17,055 nt of DNA from Alphaproteobacteria bacterium (GTDB lineage Bacteria > Pseudomonadota > Alphaproteobacteria > RS24), in assembly GCA_022428185.1 (NCBI GenBank), contig JAKMCZ010000213.1, positions 1 through 17,055 of the forward strand. Reading direction: 5' to 3'. The position numbers and the translations under genes were made by a program. Of this stretch, positions 1 through 6,768 are shown piece after piece (position 1 is the first letter of the stretch; the number at the start of each line of letters is the position of its first letter). Below the pieces are notes generated by a model. It was given only the letters and a program-made list of their open reading frames with translations. It did no database searches and was not told the origin of the DNA.

Positions 1-858
1 CAACTCCATCATGTCATAGGGCATGTTGGGGTTGTCAGGGATAAGCGTGTCGAGAGAATGTTCAACGCGGTCGCGCACATCAAATGTCGGACGCTCGGGC
101 ACGCCCGTGCGGTTAGACAGCGGCAGAAAATCAATTAAGCGGCGCAGTTCGGTCAGCGCCTCGACATCATTGTTATAGGCTCCATCGGCGACCGAGGATT
201 TAGTCGTATGCACTTTCGCACCGCCCAGCTCTTCGGCGGTTACTTCCTCATTGGTCACGGTTTTCACCACATCAGGGCCGGTGACAAACATGTAAGAGGT
301 GTTGCGCACCATGAAAATAAAATCGGTCAGCGCGGGTGAATAAACATCACCACCGGCGCATGGCCCCATAATCATGGTGATTTGCGGAATAACACCCGAG
401 GCCAATGTGTTGCGTTGAAACACTTCGGCATAGCCGCCCAGCGCATCAACACCCTCTTGAATACGCGCGCCACCGGCGTCCAATATACCGATAATCGGCA
501 CGCCATTGCGCAACGCCATATCTTGCACTTTGTTGATTTTCTTGGAATGTGCCCGCGATAGCGAGCCGCCAAATACGGTGAAATCTTTGGCAAAAACATA
601 AATCGGGCGGCCATTGACCGTGCCCCAGCCGGTGACGACACCATCGCCCGGCACTTTATTGTCCTGCATGCCGAATTCTTGGCAGTCATGCTCAACAAAC
701 ATGTCGATTTCTTCAAAACTGTCAGGGTCGAGCAGCAAATCAAGCCGCTCGCGCGCCGTCAGCTTGCCGCGCCCATGCTGCGCCACAATGCGCTTCTCGC
801 CTCCACCCAAACGGGCAACGCGGCGACGCTCTTCAAGCTCTTCCACAATATCACGCAC
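1..858 (-). CDS. pccB: Propionyl-CoA carboxylase beta chain, N-terminal part (cut by left window edge)
   Basis: This is the carboxyltransferase subunit that moves the carboxyl group from biotin to propionyl-CoA, giving methylmalonyl-CoA in the cytoplasm. The 286 visible residues cover the N-terminal carboxyltransferase domain of a protein usually about 510 residues long. Seen: the RGKLTARERLDLLLD segment (about 30-44), DAGGARIQEGVDALGGY (127-143) and GPCAGGDVYSPALTDF (165-180), the conserved glycine-rich acyl-CoA-binding turns of PccB. The start is GTG at 858, with GGGAGG at 866-871 placed 7 nt upstream. No ATG lies between it and the previous in-frame stop, which is the ATP12 stop codon 45 nt upstream. 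The DAGGARIQEG and VYSPALTDF wording favours PccB over AccD. MccB or a broader acyl-CoA carboxylase beta subunit is less likely. The C-terminal half lies outside the window. Confidence 0.93.
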   Translation of the reverse strand, partial: MRDIVEELEERRRVARLGGGEKRIVAQHGRGKLTARERLDLLLDPDSFEEIDMFVEHDCQEFGMQDNKVPGDGVVTGWGTVNGRPIYVFAKDFTVFGGSLSRAHSKKINKVQDMALRNGVPIIGILDAGGARIQEGVDALGGYAEVFQRNTLASGVIPQITMIMGPCAGGDVYSPALTDFIFMVRNTSYMFVTGPDVVKTVTNEEVTAEELGGAKVHTTKSSVADGAYNNDVEALTELRRLIDFLPLSNRTGVPERPTFDVRDRVEHSLDTLIPDNPNMPYDMMEL

Positions 859-903
859 GGTAAGTCCTCCCTGATGGCTTCCCTGATAGCATTTGTGCTG
901 CGG

Positions 904-1593
904 CTATAGCGCAGATAAATAACCCGCTACGGTAGCGATTTCCAGTTCTATCTTATCCAAACGCAACTGCGCCTCTTCATCAATGCCCCAGTCTTCCATC
1001 TGGTATAAATCATCAAGAAACGCCAATTCATATGCCTCGCGCGGCGAAATTCGCGCCTCATTCAACGCCAAAGCCAGTATGGCAGAACCGAGCAGCGCCG
1101 CCAAATGCGCCAAAGCGGTCAATCGAAACGGGTCGTCACCGGCAGCGGCAGCAAAGCGAGCCTGATTTTCCGACGGCTGCTCGACCGGTAAAATGCCGGT
1201 CGTAACCTGCAATGACACATCAAAACGCGCACGCGCCCAATCGAGCAGTGGGTTCCAGCTATCAGATTGTTTTTCAACCAGTTTTTCGGGGTGCTCGGCG
1301 CGGTAACAAAGCAAATCAGACATCGAATAAGCGGCAAAAGCCATTGCTGTATCCGCAATTTGGTCAGCCACGCGGTCGAGCGCGGTTGAGACAAAGCGCA
1401 TAATCGGCATGGTATTGGGTTCAATCTCTTCGCTCTGCGCTTGCCACTCCTCGGCCACCAGTTCAGCCAATGCTTCGCTCGGCAAATGCATCGGTTTTTT
1501 GGCCGGTGTTTTCAACTCATGCGTATCGAGCAAAACAACAAAAACGTTATCTCGCGCCTCTATCGAAACAGTGTCGTAAAATCGTCTGGTCAT
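904..1593 (-). CDS. ATP12-family F1F0-ATP synthase assembly chaperone
   Basis: The 229-residue protein matches the ATP12 family. In mitochondria and alphaproteobacteria these proteins hold the F1 alpha subunit during assembly of ATP synthase. Family landmarks seen are AEEWQAQ (47-53), the SDLLCYRAEHPEKL stretch (92-105), WNPLLDWA (113-120), and the C-terminal LYQMEDWGIDEEA segment (196-208), which carries the conserved Trp/Glu-rich end. There is no signal peptide or membrane segment, so it should be cytoplasmic. It starts 4 nt after the HAD phosphatase stop and has only a weak ribosome site, which suggests translational coupling. ATP12 is largely confined to alphaproteobacteria and mitochondria, so it is a useful lineage marker. 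The F1 genes are not in this window. Confidence 0.9.
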   Translation of the reverse strand: MTRRFYDTVSIEARDNVFVVLLDTHELKTPAKKPMHLPSEALAELVAEEWQAQSEEIEPNTMPIMRFVSTALDRVADQIADTAMAFAAYSMSDLLCYRAEHPEKLVEKQSDSWNPLLDWARARFDVSLQVTTGILPVEQPSENQARFAAAAGDDPFRLTALAHLAALLGSAILALALNEARISPREAYELAFLDDLYQMEDWGIDEEAQLRLDKIELEIATVAGYLSAL

Positions 1594-1597
1594 AGAT

Positions 1598-2266
1598 TTA
1601 TGCGGGCTGAAACGCCGTCAGCAAATCATTTAACTCTTCCGGCGTGGCGGCAATCGCATCAGCACCGGAATCCTCTAATTCCTCAATCGTCTGATATCCC
1701 CAACCAACACCAATCGCATTGGTGCCGGCCGCTTTCGCCATCATAATGTCAAAACTGGTATCGCCGACCATCAAAGCCTGCTCGGGTGTCACGCCGGTCT
1801 CTGACATCGCATCCAGCATTAAATCCGGATTGGGTTTTCCCGGACCATCATCGGCGCTTTTCAGCACATGAAAGTATTTCCGAATGTCATAGGCATCAAC
1901 AACCCTCTCCAAGCCGCGACGTGACTTCATGGTGATGATGCCGAGCAGCGTGTCGTCCATCGTTCCTAACTTGGTAATTTGCGCATGCATGCCGTCAAAC
2001 ATTACCTGCCCGCGATCATCTTGCTGCACCAATTGCTGATAAGTGTCGCGATAAACATCAAGCATGTTGATTATCTGGTCGTCGCTGGCCTCAGGTGCAT
2101 GACGGCGCATGGCAACATCGACCGGCAAGCCGACAGCGTAAAGAATATCGCGGCGGTCAGGGGCAGAGAAATCATGCGAGCTTAACGCCGCTTCTGTCGC
2201 GGTGATAATGGTCTGCTGGCTATCAACCAGCGTTCCGTCGCAATCAAAGACAATCAGTCTCATCAT
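1598..2266 (-). CDS. HAD-superfamily phosphatase (phosphoglycolate-phosphatase-like)
   Basis: This 222-residue haloacid-dehalogenase-type hydrolase probably dephosphorylates a small phosphorylated metabolite. All four HAD motifs can be read: FDCDGT with nucleophile and acid/base Asp8 and Asp10, motif II Thr112 (IIT), Lys144 in GKPNPD, and GDTSFD with Asp169 and Asp173 for magnesium. The helical insert after motif I is the alpha-helical cap seen in Gph-like enzymes. It begins ATGATG. The second ATG (2263) is equally plausible because relatives start MRLIVFDCDGT. The first ATG overlaps the stop of the pseudouridine synthase gene by one base (TAATG). The substrate cannot be read from sequence, so no gene symbol is given. 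Confidence 0.88.
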   Translation of the reverse strand: MMRLIVFDCDGTLVDSQQTIITATEAALSSHDFSAPDRRDILYAVGLPVDVAMRRHAPEASDDQIINMLDVYRDTYQQLVQQDDRGQVMFDGMHAQITKLGTMDDTLLGIITMKSRRGLERVVDAYDIRKYFHVLKSADDGPGKPNPDLMLDAMSETGVTPEQALMVGDTSFDIMMAKAAGTNAIGVGWGYQTIEELEDSGADAIAATPEELNDLLTAFQPA

Positions 2267-3261
2267 TAATCCTCATCGAACCCAATATCGCCATCTTCAA
2301 GGTCGAAATTCAGCATATCCCATGTTTCGGCCATATGGTCAGCCAGTGGCGCACGACACGATAATGCGCCGCCCGAAGGCAGTTGCATATTAATCATTCG
2401 CGCGTGCAAGTGAAGTTTTTTAGGCAGAATTCCGCCATATTCCTCGTTTTCATTGTCTATGCGATATTTTCCATCGCCGACCAGCGGATGCCCGATGGCA
2501 GCCGCATGGGCGCGTATTTGATGTGTGCGTCCGGTTATCGGGCGAAAGGCCAACCAGCTAAAACGCTGCCCGACACGCGCGATTTCCATGTAATCAGTAT
2601 GTGCTTTCATCGCGTCAGGGTCGCCCTTTTCAACCGGTCGCACCCGCTCGCCGCCATCGGCGGCTGCACGTTTAGCCAATGGCACCATAATATGGCCGCG
2701 CTGCGGACGCGGCACACCATATACCAACGCCCAGTAAATTTTTTCTGTCTCGCGGTCAGCAAATTGGCGGGTCAAAAACTGCGCTGCCTTTCGATTGCGT
2801 GCCAGCACCAACGCGCCCGATGTATCGCGGTCGAGCCGATGCACAAGGCGCGGCGGTTCAGCTTCGTCGAACTGCAAAGCAGGCAAGGCGGCATCAATAT
2901 GGGTGGTGGTTTTGCTGCCACCCTGCACCGCCAAACCCGACGGCTTGTTCAACACCATCACATCTTTGTCTTTATAAATAATCGCTTGGCGAAGGGTCTC
3001 GACAACGCTATCGGCGACACTGACCGGACGTTCTGATTTGGTCGCCCCTTGCGGCGGCACTTCAGGCGGCACGCGCACAATCAACCCGCCGGTCACGCGC
3101 GCTGCGGCTTTCGCGCGCTTACCGTCAATCCGCACCAGACCGCGACGCAATAGCTTTTCCAATCGGCCTTGCGTCAAAGCGGGAAAATGCTTGCGAAACC
3201 AACGATCGAGACGCAGGCCGTCATCTTCCGGCTTGACCGTGATTTGACGCACACCGGCCAT
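2266..3261 (-). CDS. rluC: RluA/RluC-family 23S rRNA pseudouridine synthase
   Basis: The 331-residue enzyme should isomerise specific uridines to pseudouridine in large-subunit rRNA. An N-terminal S4 RNA-binding domain (about 15-65, LRLDRWFRKHFPALTQGRLE) precedes the RluA-type catalytic domain (about 95-305). The hallmark HRLDRDTSG lies at 141-149, with Asp144 as the expected catalytic residue. NKPSGLAVQGG (105-115) and the TGRTHQIRAHAAAIGHPLVGD motif (243-263) are also present. The last 30 residues are acidic. The S4 domain plus HRLDRDTSG resembles RluC or RluD. The exact target uridines are inferred and could be those of another RluA-family member. ATG at 3261 overlaps the crcB stop by one base (TAATG), so the two genes are probably translationally coupled. 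Confidence 0.9.
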   Translation of the reverse strand: MAGVRQITVKPEDDGLRLDRWFRKHFPALTQGRLEKLLRRGLVRIDGKRAKAAARVTGGLIVRVPPEVPPQGATKSERPVSVADSVVETLRQAIIYKDKDVMVLNKPSGLAVQGGSKTTTHIDAALPALQFDEAEPPRLVHRLDRDTSGALVLARNRKAAQFLTRQFADRETEKIYWALVYGVPRPQRGHIMVPLAKRAAADGGERVRPVEKGDPDAMKAHTDYMEIARVGQRFSWLAFRPITGRTHQIRAHAAAIGHPLVGDGKYRIDNENEEYGGILPKKLHLHARMINMQLPSGGALSCRAPLADHMAETWDMLNFDLEDGDIGFDED

Positions 3262-3635
3262 TAAGCTGCCCTCAGCGCCATAAAACCAACGATAAAGGCA
3301 ACCAACCCGCCGATAAGTGAGCCGCCAAGATAGAGCAGCATCGCCGCCATATCGCGCCGTTCGATAAGTTGGAATAAGTCCATTGAGAAGGCAGAAAAAG
3401 TGGTGAAACCGCCCAAAACACCGACGGCGAGAAACAACCGCAGCGTTTCAGTGCCACCCTGCTGGCGCGATAACCAGCCAATCACCAACCCCATGAGCAG
3501 TGAGCCCAAAATATTGACGCTCATCGTTGCAATGGGAAAGCCCGACGCGGTTTTCAAGGCCAAACCGGTCAGATAGCGGGCTACAGCGCCCAGCGCGCCG
3601 CCTAATGCGACCCATATAATGGCCTGCCCGCTCAT
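3261..3635 (-). CDS. crcB: Fluoride channel CrcB/Fluc
   Basis: This small inner-membrane protein should form dimeric fluoride-selective channels that lower cytoplasmic fluoride. The 124 residues contain four hydrophobic segments (about 5-24, 35-55, 65-85, 98-120). Fluc signatures are GGALGAVARY (12-21), the pore Asn41 in VNILGS, and GGFTTFSAFS (75-84) with the phenylalanine box. I chose ATG at 3635 because AAGGAG (3645-3650) lies 9 nt upstream. The in-frame ATG at 3641 would leave only 3 nt, and the TTG at 3671 has no ribosome site and would lengthen the protein beyond the usual 120-130 residues. It is the first gene after the terminator that ends the ribosomal block. No fluoride riboswitch was recognised in the short upstream gap. 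Confidence 0.92.
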   Translation of the reverse strand: MSGQAIIWVALGGALGAVARYLTGLALKTASGFPIATMSVNILGSLLMGLVIGWLSRQQGGTETLRLFLAVGVLGGFTTFSAFSMDLFQLIERRDMAAMLLYLGGSLIGGLVAFIVGFMALRAA

Positions 3636-3644
3636 TCCCATTAA

Positions 3645-3650
3645 CTCCTT
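3645..3650 (-). promoter_or_regulatory. Ribosome binding site that decides the crcB start
   Basis: AAGGAG on the minus strand sits 9 nt before ATG 3635 and 3 nt before ATG 3641. This spacing favours the shorter 124-residue CrcB. Confidence 0.7.
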
Positions 3651-3679
3651 TTTCGCGTCAATTTGCGCCAAATTAGCAT

Positions 3680-3709
3680 AAAAAAAGCGCGGAAACCCAG
3701 TTTCCGCGC
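3680..3709 (-). terminator. Intrinsic terminator after rplQ
   Basis: On the minus strand a perfect 10-bp stem (GCGCGGAAAC pairing with GTTTCCGCGC) with a TGG loop is followed at once by seven Ts. It begins 23 bp after the rplQ stop and ends 44 bp before the crcB start. This is a textbook Rho-independent terminator. It should end the S10-spc-alpha transcript or strongly reduce read-through into crcB. The plus-strand side has no T tract, so it appears unidirectional. Confidence 0.93.
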
Positions 3710-3731
3710 CTTATTTGATTGTCGTGCCGCT

Positions 3732-4169
3732 TTACGCCGTGGCGGCTACCGGAACGGCTTCGCCGTCATCAGTTACCTCAACAGGGCCTGAATCTTGCCC
3801 TTTAGCGTCCGGGTCGCGGTCGACAAATTCAATCACCGCCATTGGCGCGCTATCGCCAAAGCGGAAACCGGCTTTCAGCACACGTGTATAGCCACCCTCG
3901 CGGTTGGCATAGCGCTCGGCCAGCGTATCGAACAGTTTAGCTGCATATTGCTCTTCCGGCAGTTGGGCATAGGCACGACGACGCGCCGCCAAATCACCTT
4001 TTTTGCCCAATGTGACCAGCTTTTCCACAAACGGGCGCAATTCTTTGGCCTTTGGCAAAGTCGTGACAATTTGCTCATGCTTAATCAGCGCGACAGCCAT
4101 ATTGCCCAACATCGCCTTGCGGTGGCTGCTGGTTCTATTTAGTTTGCGTCCTGCTTTTGCGTGGCGCAT
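3732..4169 (-). CDS. rplQ: 50S ribosomal protein L17
   Basis: L17 is a large-subunit protein that lies near the exit of the peptide tunnel. The 145-residue product begins with the diagnostic MRHAKAGRKLNRTSSHRKAM and carries the central TTLPKAKELRP (36-46) and the core end GYTRVLKAGFRFGDSAPMAVIEFVDR (93-118). Residues about 119-145 are a mildly acidic extension beyond the roughly 120-residue core. Such extensions are common in this family. ATG 4169 is preceded by AAGGAG with 7 nt spacing. It is the last gene of the alpha block, 31 bp after rpoA and directly before the terminator. Confidence 0.98.
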   Translation of the reverse strand: MRHAKAGRKLNRTSSHRKAMLGNMAVALIKHEQIVTTLPKAKELRPFVEKLVTLGKKGDLAARRRAYAQLPEEQYAAKLFDTLAERYANREGGYTRVLKAGFRFGDSAPMAVIEFVDRDPDAKGQDSGPVEVTDDGEAVPVAATA

Positions 4170-4200
4170 AACGGCACTCCTTTACGACCCCTATGAGGTC

Positions 4201-5220
4201 TTAAAAATTCTCTTCGAACTTTTTGGCAAGCTCTTCAATGTTTTCCGGCGGCCAGTTCGGCACATCCATTCCCAAATGCAGGCCCATTTCGCCCAACACT
4301 TCTTTAATCTCATTCAGCGATTTACGACCAAAATTCGGGGTGCGCAGCATTTCGCCTTCCGATTTCTGAATCAGGTCGCCAATGTAAACGATATTGTCGT
4401 TTTTCAGGCAGTTTGCTGAGCGAACAGACAATTCCAACTCATCCACTTTCTTCAGCAAAGCGGCTGAGAAACCGGTCTCTTCAATCGCCGAAGTTTCGTC
4501 AACCTGAACTTCCGGCTCTTCAAAGTTAATGAAGCTCTGCAACTGGTCTTGCAAAATACGTGCCGACAAAGCCAGGGCATCTTCCGGCGTAATTGTGCCG
4601 TCGGTTTCGATATCCATTGTCAGCTTGTCATAATCCAACACCTGACCTTCGCGGGTATTTTCCACATTATAGGAAACGCGACGCACAGGGCTGTAGAGGC
4701 TATCGACCGGTATCATGCCAATCGGTGAATCTTCAGGACGGTTTTTCTCGGCGGGCACGTAACCGGCGCCGGTGTCGACGGTAAATTCAAAGCGCACTTC
4801 AGCGCCATCATCAAGCGTGCACAGCACCAAATCCGGATTGTGAATTGTCACATTGGCATTTTCTTCAATGTCGCCGGCAGTAACAACGCCCGGGCCTTTT
4901 TTGCTCAGCGTCAGGCGCTTGGGGCCTTCTGCGTCCATTGAAATAGCCATTTTCTTGATGTTGAGAACAACATCAGTCACATCTTCGCGAACACCGGAGA
5001 TGGACGAAAACTCATGCAACACGCCGTCAATTTGAACGGCGGTCACAGCCGCGCCCTGAATGGACGACAGCAGAACACGACGCAAGGCATTGCCGAGCGT
5101 CAGACCAAAACCGCGCTCCAGCGGCTCGGCCACGATGCGCGCTTCGCGCGTCTCGTCATGGCCCGGAATAATATCCAGCTTGGTCGGTTTAATCAGTTCC
5201 TGCCAGTTATTTTGGATCAC
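4201..5220 (-). CDS. rpoA: DNA-directed RNA polymerase subunit alpha
   Basis: The alpha subunit dimerises to nucleate RNA polymerase assembly and contacts upstream promoter DNA and activators. The 339 residues show the N-terminal assembly domain (1 to about 235, with FGLTLGNALRRVLLSS at 38-53), an acidic linker (about 236-252), and the C-terminal domain (about 253-325). In the C-terminal domain RSANCLK (267-273) and NFGRKSLNEIKE (296-307) supply the DNA-binding residues equivalent to E. coli Arg265, Asn268, Cys269 and Lys298. The start is GTG at 5220, with GAGG 7 nt upstream. The protein is full length and begins MIQNNWQELIKP, as usual for alphaproteobacteria. It lies between rpsK (43 bp upstream) and rplQ. 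Confidence 0.99.
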   Translation of the reverse strand: MIQNNWQELIKPTKLDIIPGHDETREARIVAEPLERGFGLTLGNALRRVLLSSIQGAAVTAVQIDGVLHEFSSISGVREDVTDVVLNIKKMAISMDAEGPKRLTLSKKGPGVVTAGDIEENANVTIHNPDLVLCTLDDGAEVRFEFTVDTGAGYVPAEKNRPEDSPIGMIPVDSLYSPVRRVSYNVENTREGQVLDYDKLTMDIETDGTITPEDALALSARILQDQLQSFINFEEPEVQVDETSAIEETGFSAALLKKVDELELSVRSANCLKNDNIVYIGDLIQKSEGEMLRTPNFGRKSLNEIKEVLGEMGLHLGMDVPNWPPENIEELAKKFEENF

Positions 5221-5263
5221 AATGTCACCTCTTCAATCAGTTATCGCAAAAATTGTGCCAAGC

Positions 5264-5653
5264 CTAAACGCGACGGCGTTTTGGCGGGCGGCAACCATTA
5301 TGCGGAATCGGTGTTACGTCACGAATTGAGGTGATGGTAAAACCGGCGGCTTGTAGCGCGCGCAACGCGCTCTCGCGACCCGAACCCGGACCGCGCACAT
5401 TTACTTCAAGTGTTTTCACACCATGTTCCATCGCCTTGCGACCGGCATCTTCAGCAGCAACCTGTGCCGCATAAGGTGTCGATTTGCGCGAGCCTTTAAA
5501 GCCCATTGAACCGGCAGATGACCAGCTAATGGCATTGCCCTGCGCATCGGTGATAGAAATCAGCGTGTTGTTAAAAGTCGAATTGACATGCGCGACACCG
5601 GACGAAATATTTTTACGTTCGCGGCGGCGGACACGGGTATTTTCATTTGCCAT
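5264..5653 (-). CDS. rpsK: 30S ribosomal protein S11
   Basis: S11 sits on the platform of the small subunit near the mRNA exit. The 129 residues include GVAHVNSTFNNTLISITD (19-36), KGSRKSTPYAAQVAAEDA (53-70), VRGPGSGRESALRALQAAGF (86-105) and the basic C terminus ending PPKRRRV, all standard for S11. The N terminus is rich in Arg and carries no extension. The ATG at 5653 lies 18 bp after the rpsM stop, with GAGAGGA upstream. Confidence 0.99.
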   Translation of the reverse strand: MANENTRVRRRERKNISSGVAHVNSTFNNTLISITDAQGNAISWSSAGSMGFKGSRKSTPYAAQVAAEDAGRKAMEHGVKTLEVNVRGPGSGRESALRALQAAGFTITSIRDVTPIPHNGCRPPKRRRV

Positions 5654-5671
5654 TGATACAGTCCTCTCGCG

Positions 5672-6040
5672 CTATTGTTTCTTGCCGGCAATGGCTTTAG
5701 CCGGACCCTTGCGGGTGCGGGCATTGGTGTGCGTGCGCTGACCGCGCACCGGCAGATTACGGCGATGGCGCAGACCGCGATAAATGCCCATATCCAGCAA
5801 GCGCTTGATGTTCATCGACACTTCACGGCGCAGATCGCCTTCTACATCGTAGTCAGCGTCAATCGTTTCACGAATTTGGATTACATCCGCATCGCTCAAT
5901 TCATTGACGCGACGTTCGCGCGGAATGCCGACTTTTTCGCAGATTTCCCGCGCTCTTGTGTCGCCAATGCCGTGAATATACGTCAGGGCAATCTCAACAC
6001 GTTTGGCGGTTGGAATGTTAACACCAGCTATACGAGCCAC
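5672..6040 (-). CDS. rpsM: 30S ribosomal protein S13
   Basis: S13 is in the small-subunit head. It contacts the P-site tRNA and forms the bridge to L5. The 122 residues begin MARIAGVNIPTAKRVEIAL and include the helix-hairpin-helix-like YIHGIGDTRAREI (22-34), then GLRHRRNLPVRGQRTHTNAR (90-109) and the basic tail ending GKKQ. The start codon is GTG at 6040, with AAGGAG (6047-6052) 6 nt upstream. It is the first gene of the alpha block and has its own promoter in the 152-bp gap after adk. Confidence 0.99.
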   Translation of the reverse strand: MARIAGVNIPTAKRVEIALTYIHGIGDTRAREICEKVGIPRERRVNELSDADVIQIRETIDADYDVEGDLRREVSMNIKRLLDMGIYRGLRHRRNLPVRGQRTHTNARTRKGPAKAIAGKKQ

Positions 6041-6054
6041 TTGCTTCTCCTTTT

Positions 6055-6068
6055 TGCCGTTTCCGGCA
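6055..6068 (-). promoter_or_regulatory. Small GNRA-loop hairpin just before the rpsM ribosome binding site
   Basis: On the minus strand, GCCG-GAAA-CGGC with a flanking T-A pair forms a 5-bp stem capped by a GAAA tetraloop. It ends a few bases before the AAGGAG of rpsM. A second upstream copy of GCCGG could compete for the same CGGC. The hairpin is directly visible. A regulatory role is only an inference, because such short stems also arise by chance. Confidence 0.35.
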
Positions 6069-6141
6069 TATCCGGCCTCATAAAAAGACCACTATTTCTG
6101 CGTGTTTTACCGATTTCTGCCATTGTCTCTCGGAAGCGCGA

Positions 6142-6169
6142 ATTATATAAATTTCGCTCCGCCAGTCAA
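6142..6169 (-). promoter_or_regulatory. Predicted sigma-70-type promoter for rpsM-rpsK-rpoA-rplQ
   Basis: In the gap between adk and rpsM, TTGACT (6164-6169) and a perfect TATAAT (6142-6147) are separated by 16 bp on the minus strand. The bases after the -10 box read TCGCGC, a GC-rich discriminator. Transcription would start near 6135, leaving a leader of about 95 nt before the GTG of rpsM. The -35 box begins 23 bp after the adk stop, and no terminator is visible between them. The alpha genes are therefore probably served both by read-through and by this promoter. Confidence 0.8.
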
Positions 6170-6192
6170 CCGCTAACCACTGGAAAACCCTA

Positions 6193-6768
6193 TTAAATCT
6201 CCTTCAACACGGCATGTAACTGCCCTGTCACGTCGTCCATCTCCTGCATACCGTCCAGCGTCTTCAAAACGCCCTTAGAGGCATAGAATTCTGCAACCGG
6301 CGCGGTCTGCTCTTCATAGACGCGCAGCCTGTGTTGCAAAGCTTCTTCCGTATCATCATCGCGCGGCCCATCAGCGCTCTCTTCTGCCCGTTTAAGGATA
6401 CGGCCAATCAGCACATCAGGGTCGACAGCCAGCTCGATAACCCCGTCCAACGCAATACCTTTCTCAACCAGCATCGCATTAAGCGCCTCGGCTTGGATGA
6501 CATTGCGGGGAAAACCATCAAGAATGAAGCCGTTTTTGCAATCAGCCTCTTCAATCCTGTCAGAAATGATACCCACAACGACCTCGTCAGGCACCAAATC
6601 GCCGCGCGCCATAATATCTTTTGCCTGCTTGCCAATATCGCTTTCAGCGGCAACAGCAGCGCGCAGCATGTCGCCGGTTGATAATTGGCGAATATCGTAA
6701 GCTTCTTCAATGCGCTGCGCTTGAGTGCCCTTACCGGCACCGGGAGGCCCGAGAAAAACCAATTTCAT
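6193..6768 (-). CDS. adk: Adenylate kinase, short LID-less form
   Basis: This enzyme converts ATP and AMP into two ADP in the cytoplasm. The 191 residues show the P-loop GPPGAGKGTQA (7-17), the AMP-binding LSTGDMLR (29-36), DGFPRN (84-89), and the arginines after it (Arg124, Arg127). Between about 128 and 145 a short segment replaces the long zinc-type LID of the 214-residue E. coli enzyme. Short forms are common in alphaproteobacteria. The ATG overlaps the secY stop by 4 nt (ATGA), so translation is likely coupled. It is the last gene of the spc block before the rpsM promoter. Confidence 0.98.
   Translation of the reverse strand: MKLVFLGPPGAGKGTQAQRIEEAYDIRQLSTGDMLRAAVAAESDIGKQAKDIMARGDLVPDEVVVGIISDRIEEADCKNGFILDGFPRNVIQAEALNAMLVEKGIALDGVIELAVDPDVLIGRILKRAEESADGPRDDDTEEALQHRLRVYEEQTAPVAEFYASKGVLKTLDGMQEMDDVTGQLHAVLKEI

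Noticed and set aside
859..903. Possible ATP12-PccB fusion, since both genes are in the same reading frame
   Set aside because: A TAG stop separates them, a good ribosome site precedes the pccB GTG, and both proteins have normal ends.
2383..3036. A 217-codon plus-strand open frame opposite rluC
   Set aside because: It is antisense to a clearly conserved gene, has no ribosome site or family resemblance, and its composition mirrors the antisense codons.
3636..3671. TTG start giving a 136-residue CrcB
   Set aside because: It has no ribosome site and is longer than the family norm. AAGGAG at 3645-3650 fits ATG 3635.
4170..4200. GACC...GGTC inverted repeat between rpoA and rplQ
   Set aside because: The stem is only four pairs with no T tract, too weak for a terminator or attenuator.
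5221..5263. Possible promoter in the 43-bp rpsK-rpoA gap (TTGGCA and GATAAC)
   Set aside because: The two boxes are only about 10 bp apart, too close for a sigma-70-type promoter.
6040..6084. Short upstream frame beginning at the ATG near 6083 and overlapping the rpsM start
   Set aside because: It is only about 17 codons, has no ribosome site and no recognisable product. Chance is the simplest explanation.
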